From Acidisarcina polymorpha (GTDB lineage Bacteria; Acidobacteriota; Terriglobia; Terriglobales; Acidobacteriaceae): 64,000 nt of DNA. Below the pieces are notes generated by a model. That model was not told the origin of the DNA and searched no databases. It worked only from the letters and a program-made list of their open reading frames with translations. The stretch is taken from the NCBI RefSeq assembly GCF_003330725.1, contig NZ_CP030840.1:1178001-1242000 (forward strand), written 5' to 3'. Each line of letters starts with the position of its first letter. The stretch's first letter is position 1. Position numbers and translations under genes: made by a program. Below are positions 61,641-64,000 of this stretch, piece by piece.

Positions 61641-64000
61641 ATGTTACGAAAGCAGCGGTTGTTTTTTGTTGTGTTCGCTGTTCTGTTTTCGACAGGAATT
61701 GTGTTAGCTCAGGAAAACGCTGAGATAACTGGAACAGTGACTGATAGTTCAGGCGCAGTGGTACCCGGCGCGACGGTCACCCTCACCTCCCCGCAAACCG
61801 GAGCGAATCATACCGGCACTTCGAACACCAGCGGCCTGTTCGATTTTCCCGGACTCGCGATCGGTACCTACACCCTCAATGTGACCGCATCTGGGTTTGA
61901 AGCCTACTCCAGACAAGGAATTGTGCTGAACGTCGGACAGACGCTGCGAGAGAATGTCAACCTTTCCGTCGGCGGCAGCAGCCAGACGGTGACCGTCCAG
62001 GCGAATGCGCTTCAAGTGCAGTCGGAAACGAACGAAGTGAGCACCGTAATCACCGGCAGGCAGATCGAGCAGCTCTCGACCAATGGCCGTAACGTGATCG
62101 CGCTGACTACCCTCGGAACCGGCGTGTCAAACACCAACCCGTCCTTCAATGGAGTCTCGGCTCAGGGCAGCACCTTTAACCTGAGCTTCAACGGATTGCG
62201 GCCAGACCATAACAATTGGTTGATCGATGGCGGCGAAGTCTATGATCGCGGCAGCGGCGGCAAGCTGGATGTCATGCCCTCTCCCGACATCATCGCTGAA
62301 TTCAACGTACTCTCCAGCAACTATGCTCCGGACTACGGAATCTCCTCGGGTGGCACCATCAGCATGGCGATCAAGTCAGGCACCCATGACTTCCACGGCG
62401 GTCTGTGGGAGTTCAACCGCAACGACGCCTACGACGCCGGTTACTACTTTTTTAAGCAGAACAACCAGCCCAGCCCTGAGCTGCGCCTAAACATCTATGG
62501 CGGCGACATCAATGGACCGGTCTGGATTCCGGGCCTCTACAACCGGGACCGCAAGAAGACCTTCTTCTTCTGGAGCGAGGAGTGGCGCAAGTTTATTCAG
62601 GGCGCAAATCCGGCGCTGACCAACACTGTGCCGACCAACGACTTTCCCACAGCTGGACAGAATCTTGTATATACGCCAATCGGCGGAGGCGCCGCGCCGG
62701 TCGTCCCGACGACCACCGATCCAGCGAAGCTGGCCCAATATGCGCTGTATGGGCTAACTCCAGGCCAGCCGTTTCCAAACAACACGATTCCGGCAGGCTT
62801 GCTTGACGCCAATGCGGTCTTGTTTATGGGAACCGGAGCGATTCCTCAGCCAAACGCTCCGAACAGCCAGTTCATTTCTTCACCGAAGCAGCCGACCGAT
62901 GTTCGCGAGGACGTGGTTCGCATCGACCACAACATCAACGACAAGTACCACCTGATGGGCCACTGGATCCACGATCAGATGTCACAGACGATCTTCCCGA
63001 CCCAGTGGAGCGGAGACAGCTACACGACCGTTGGAAACGTTTTTGCCAATCCCTCCTGGGCAGCGGTGGTCAATCTCAGCCAGACGCTTTCGCCGAGCCT
63101 GTTGAACGAGACAGCGTTCAATGTAAACGGCAATACCATCGACATCACACCGGCCGGCATCTATCAGCAGCCAGCAGGCTGGAACGCGACCGGCTTCTTC
63201 TCCGGAAACAATGCGCTGAACCGTCTTCCCCAGATTGCATTCTCGGGCGGCGCGCTCGGCACGACGTACACCACCAACTACTGGCCGTGGCACAACTCCT
63301 TCGTGGATTATCAGATTCGTGACGACCTATCCTTGAACAAGGGCCGCCATGGCATGAAGTTCGGATTCTCGTACATGCTCATGCAGAAGAATCAGCAGCA
63401 ACAGGCTGATACGCAAGGCGACTATACCTTCAGCAATTCGGCCTTCTCTGGCGACGCCTACGTTAACTTCCTCTTGGGTTTTGCGAGCAGCTTCCAACAG
63501 CTTCAGTCGTTGCAGACAGCGCACTGGATCAACAACACCTATTCTGGCTACGCTCTAGACAACTGGCATATCATGCCAAGGCTTACCCTCAACCTGGGCA
63601 TCCGCTACGATGCGCTGCCGCATACCTTTGAGAAGAACAACCGGACGGCAAACTTCGTCCCCGGCGACTTCAACCCAGCCAACGCTCAAATTCCTGATGT
63701 GAATACTGGATCCTTAAATCCAGCAGGACCAGGCTTCGCCCAACCGGCAGGCGCACCCGTGCCCTTCTATCTGAATGGCGTGGAACTGCCTGGCGTTAAC
63801 GGATTCCCAAGAGGCATCGTGCAGAGCTTCTGGGGCACAGTACAACCCCGTGTAGGCTTTGCCTATGATCTCTTCGGAACCGGAAAGACGGTTCTTCGGA
63901 GTGGCTTCGGGATGTTCTTCGAGCGCGTCCAAGGCAACGATATCTACGGCACCGACGTCAATCCGCCCTGGGCATACCAGCCACAAGCGAGCAACGTCTA
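61641..64000 (+). CDS. Oar-like TonB-dependent receptor, N-terminal part (cut by window edge)
   Basis: The frame is open from the ATG at 61641 to the right edge, about 786 codons. GGAG is 9 bases before the ATG. Signal peptide: LFFVVFAVLFSTGIVLAQ. A carboxypeptidase-regulatory-like domain (GTVTDSSGAVVPGATVTLTS) is followed by a TonB plug (IEQLSTNGRNVIALTTLGTG) and the start of a large barrel. Another acidobacterial Oar-like receptor, not the same locus as the one at 29.8-33.6 kb; only about 30-40% of the barrel can be judged. Confidence 0.9.
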   Translation, partial: MLRKQRLFFVVFAVLFSTGIVLAQENAEITGTVTDSSGAVVPGATVTLTSPQTGANHTGTSNTSGLFDFPGLAIGTYTLNVTASGFEAYSRQGIVLNVGQTLRENVNLSVGGSSQTVTVQANALQVQSETNEVSTVITGRQIEQLSTNGRNVIALTTLGTGVSNTNPSFNGVSAQGSTFNLSFNGLRPDHNNWLIDGGEVYDRGSGGKLDVMPSPDIIAEFNVLSSNYAPDYGISSGGTISMAIKSGTHDFHGGLWEFNRNDAYDAGYYFFKQNNQPSPELRLNIYGGDINGPVWIPGLYNRDRKKTFFFWSEEWRKFIQGANPALTNTVPTNDFPTAGQNLVYTPIGGGAAPVVPTTTDPAKLAQYALYGLTPGQPFPNNTIPAGLLDANAVLFMGTGAIPQPNAPNSQFISSPKQPTDVREDVVRIDHNINDKYHLMGHWIHDQMSQTIFPTQWSGDSYTTVGNVFANPSWAAVVNLSQTLSPSLLNETAFNVNGNTIDITPAGIYQQPAGWNATGFFSGNNALNRLPQIAFSGGALGTTYTTNYWPWHNSFVDYQIRDDLSLNKGRHGMKFGFSYMLMQKNQQQQADTQGDYTFSNSAFSGDAYVNFLLGFASSFQQLQSLQTAHWINNTYSGYALDNWHIMPRLTLNLGIRYDALPHTFEKNNRTANFVPGDFNPANAQIPDVNTGSLNPAGPGFAQPAGAPVPFYLNGVELPGVNGFPRGIVQSFWGTVQPRVGFAYDLFGTGKTVLRSGFGMFFERVQGNDIYGTDVNPPWAYQPQASNV

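Overview
The window is about 60% GC and reads as a chromosomal segment of an acidobacterium, most likely of the Terriglobia (subdivision 1, Granulicella/Terriglobus/Edaphobacter type). The lineage is inferred from gene content: very large Oar-like TonB-dependent receptors with an N-terminal carboxypeptidase-regulatory domain (two, one cut by the right edge), a CRTAC1/ASPIC-UnbV FG-GAP protein beside a TPR protein, a propeller-type sensor kinase beside a GH16-like lipoprotein, a hopanoid-type glycosyltransferase, and an archaeal/fungal-type aspartate-semialdehyde dehydrogenase. No rRNA, tRNA, insertion sequence, prophage or CRISPR array was seen. Gene density is high and most of the window is ordinary core genome.

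Layout. 1-5.6 kb: end of a DUF2339 membrane protein, FtsK, UppP, an SH3/TPR-like exported protein and a decayed Uma2 nuclease. 5.6-13.6 kb: RNase J, then a loose lysine/diaminopimelate cluster on the minus strand (asd-lysC coupled by an ATGA overlap, then dapB, dapA, dapD), interrupted by a small membrane protein and a GNAT acetyltransferase on the plus strand. 13.6-20.5 kb: a cupredoxin lipoprotein coupled to NAD-type isocitrate dehydrogenase, nrdR, a DUF4097 protein, a DUF1440-like protein, and a coupled trio of HAD phosphatase, lytic transglycosylase and flippase-like membrane protein. 20.6-26.4 kb: a double HD-GYP protein, recQ, yceH and an exported unknown. 26.5-36.4 kb: an accessory block with CRTAC1, TPR protein and TonB receptor on the minus strand and a divergent seven-haem cytochrome, then a YkgJ-type cysteine-cluster protein. 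36.4-47.2 kb: an APC permease fused to a USP-like tail, lnt, prfB with a programmed +1 frameshift, a CoA-binding protein, mutS2 and a cytidylate-kinase-like protein. 47.2-52.8 kb: an HpnI-like glycosyltransferase, two MacB-like permeases without an ATPase, glutathione-independent formaldehyde dehydrogenase and the class A RNase P RNA (minus strand) with a strong terminator. 53-64 kb: GH16-like lipoprotein plus orphan sensor kinase, dinB, a NUDIX hydrolase, a ribbon-helix-helix-like protein, the two 3-oxoacid CoA-transferase subunits, and the start of the second TonB receptor.

The most unusual signals are short tandem repeats (unit 13-22 bp) that lie between genes, close to stop codons, at five places between 35.6 and 43.9 kb. 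Two arrays, after lnt and in the mutS2 divergent promoter region, share a core resembling GCGA(A)GTAAC..CTGG. Other points worth a second look are the TonB/TPR/CRTAC1 triplet with its divergent multihaem cytochrome, the lipoprotein/kinase pair with no response regulator, the tandem HD-GYP with a degenerate first half, and two perfect palindromes in promoter positions.
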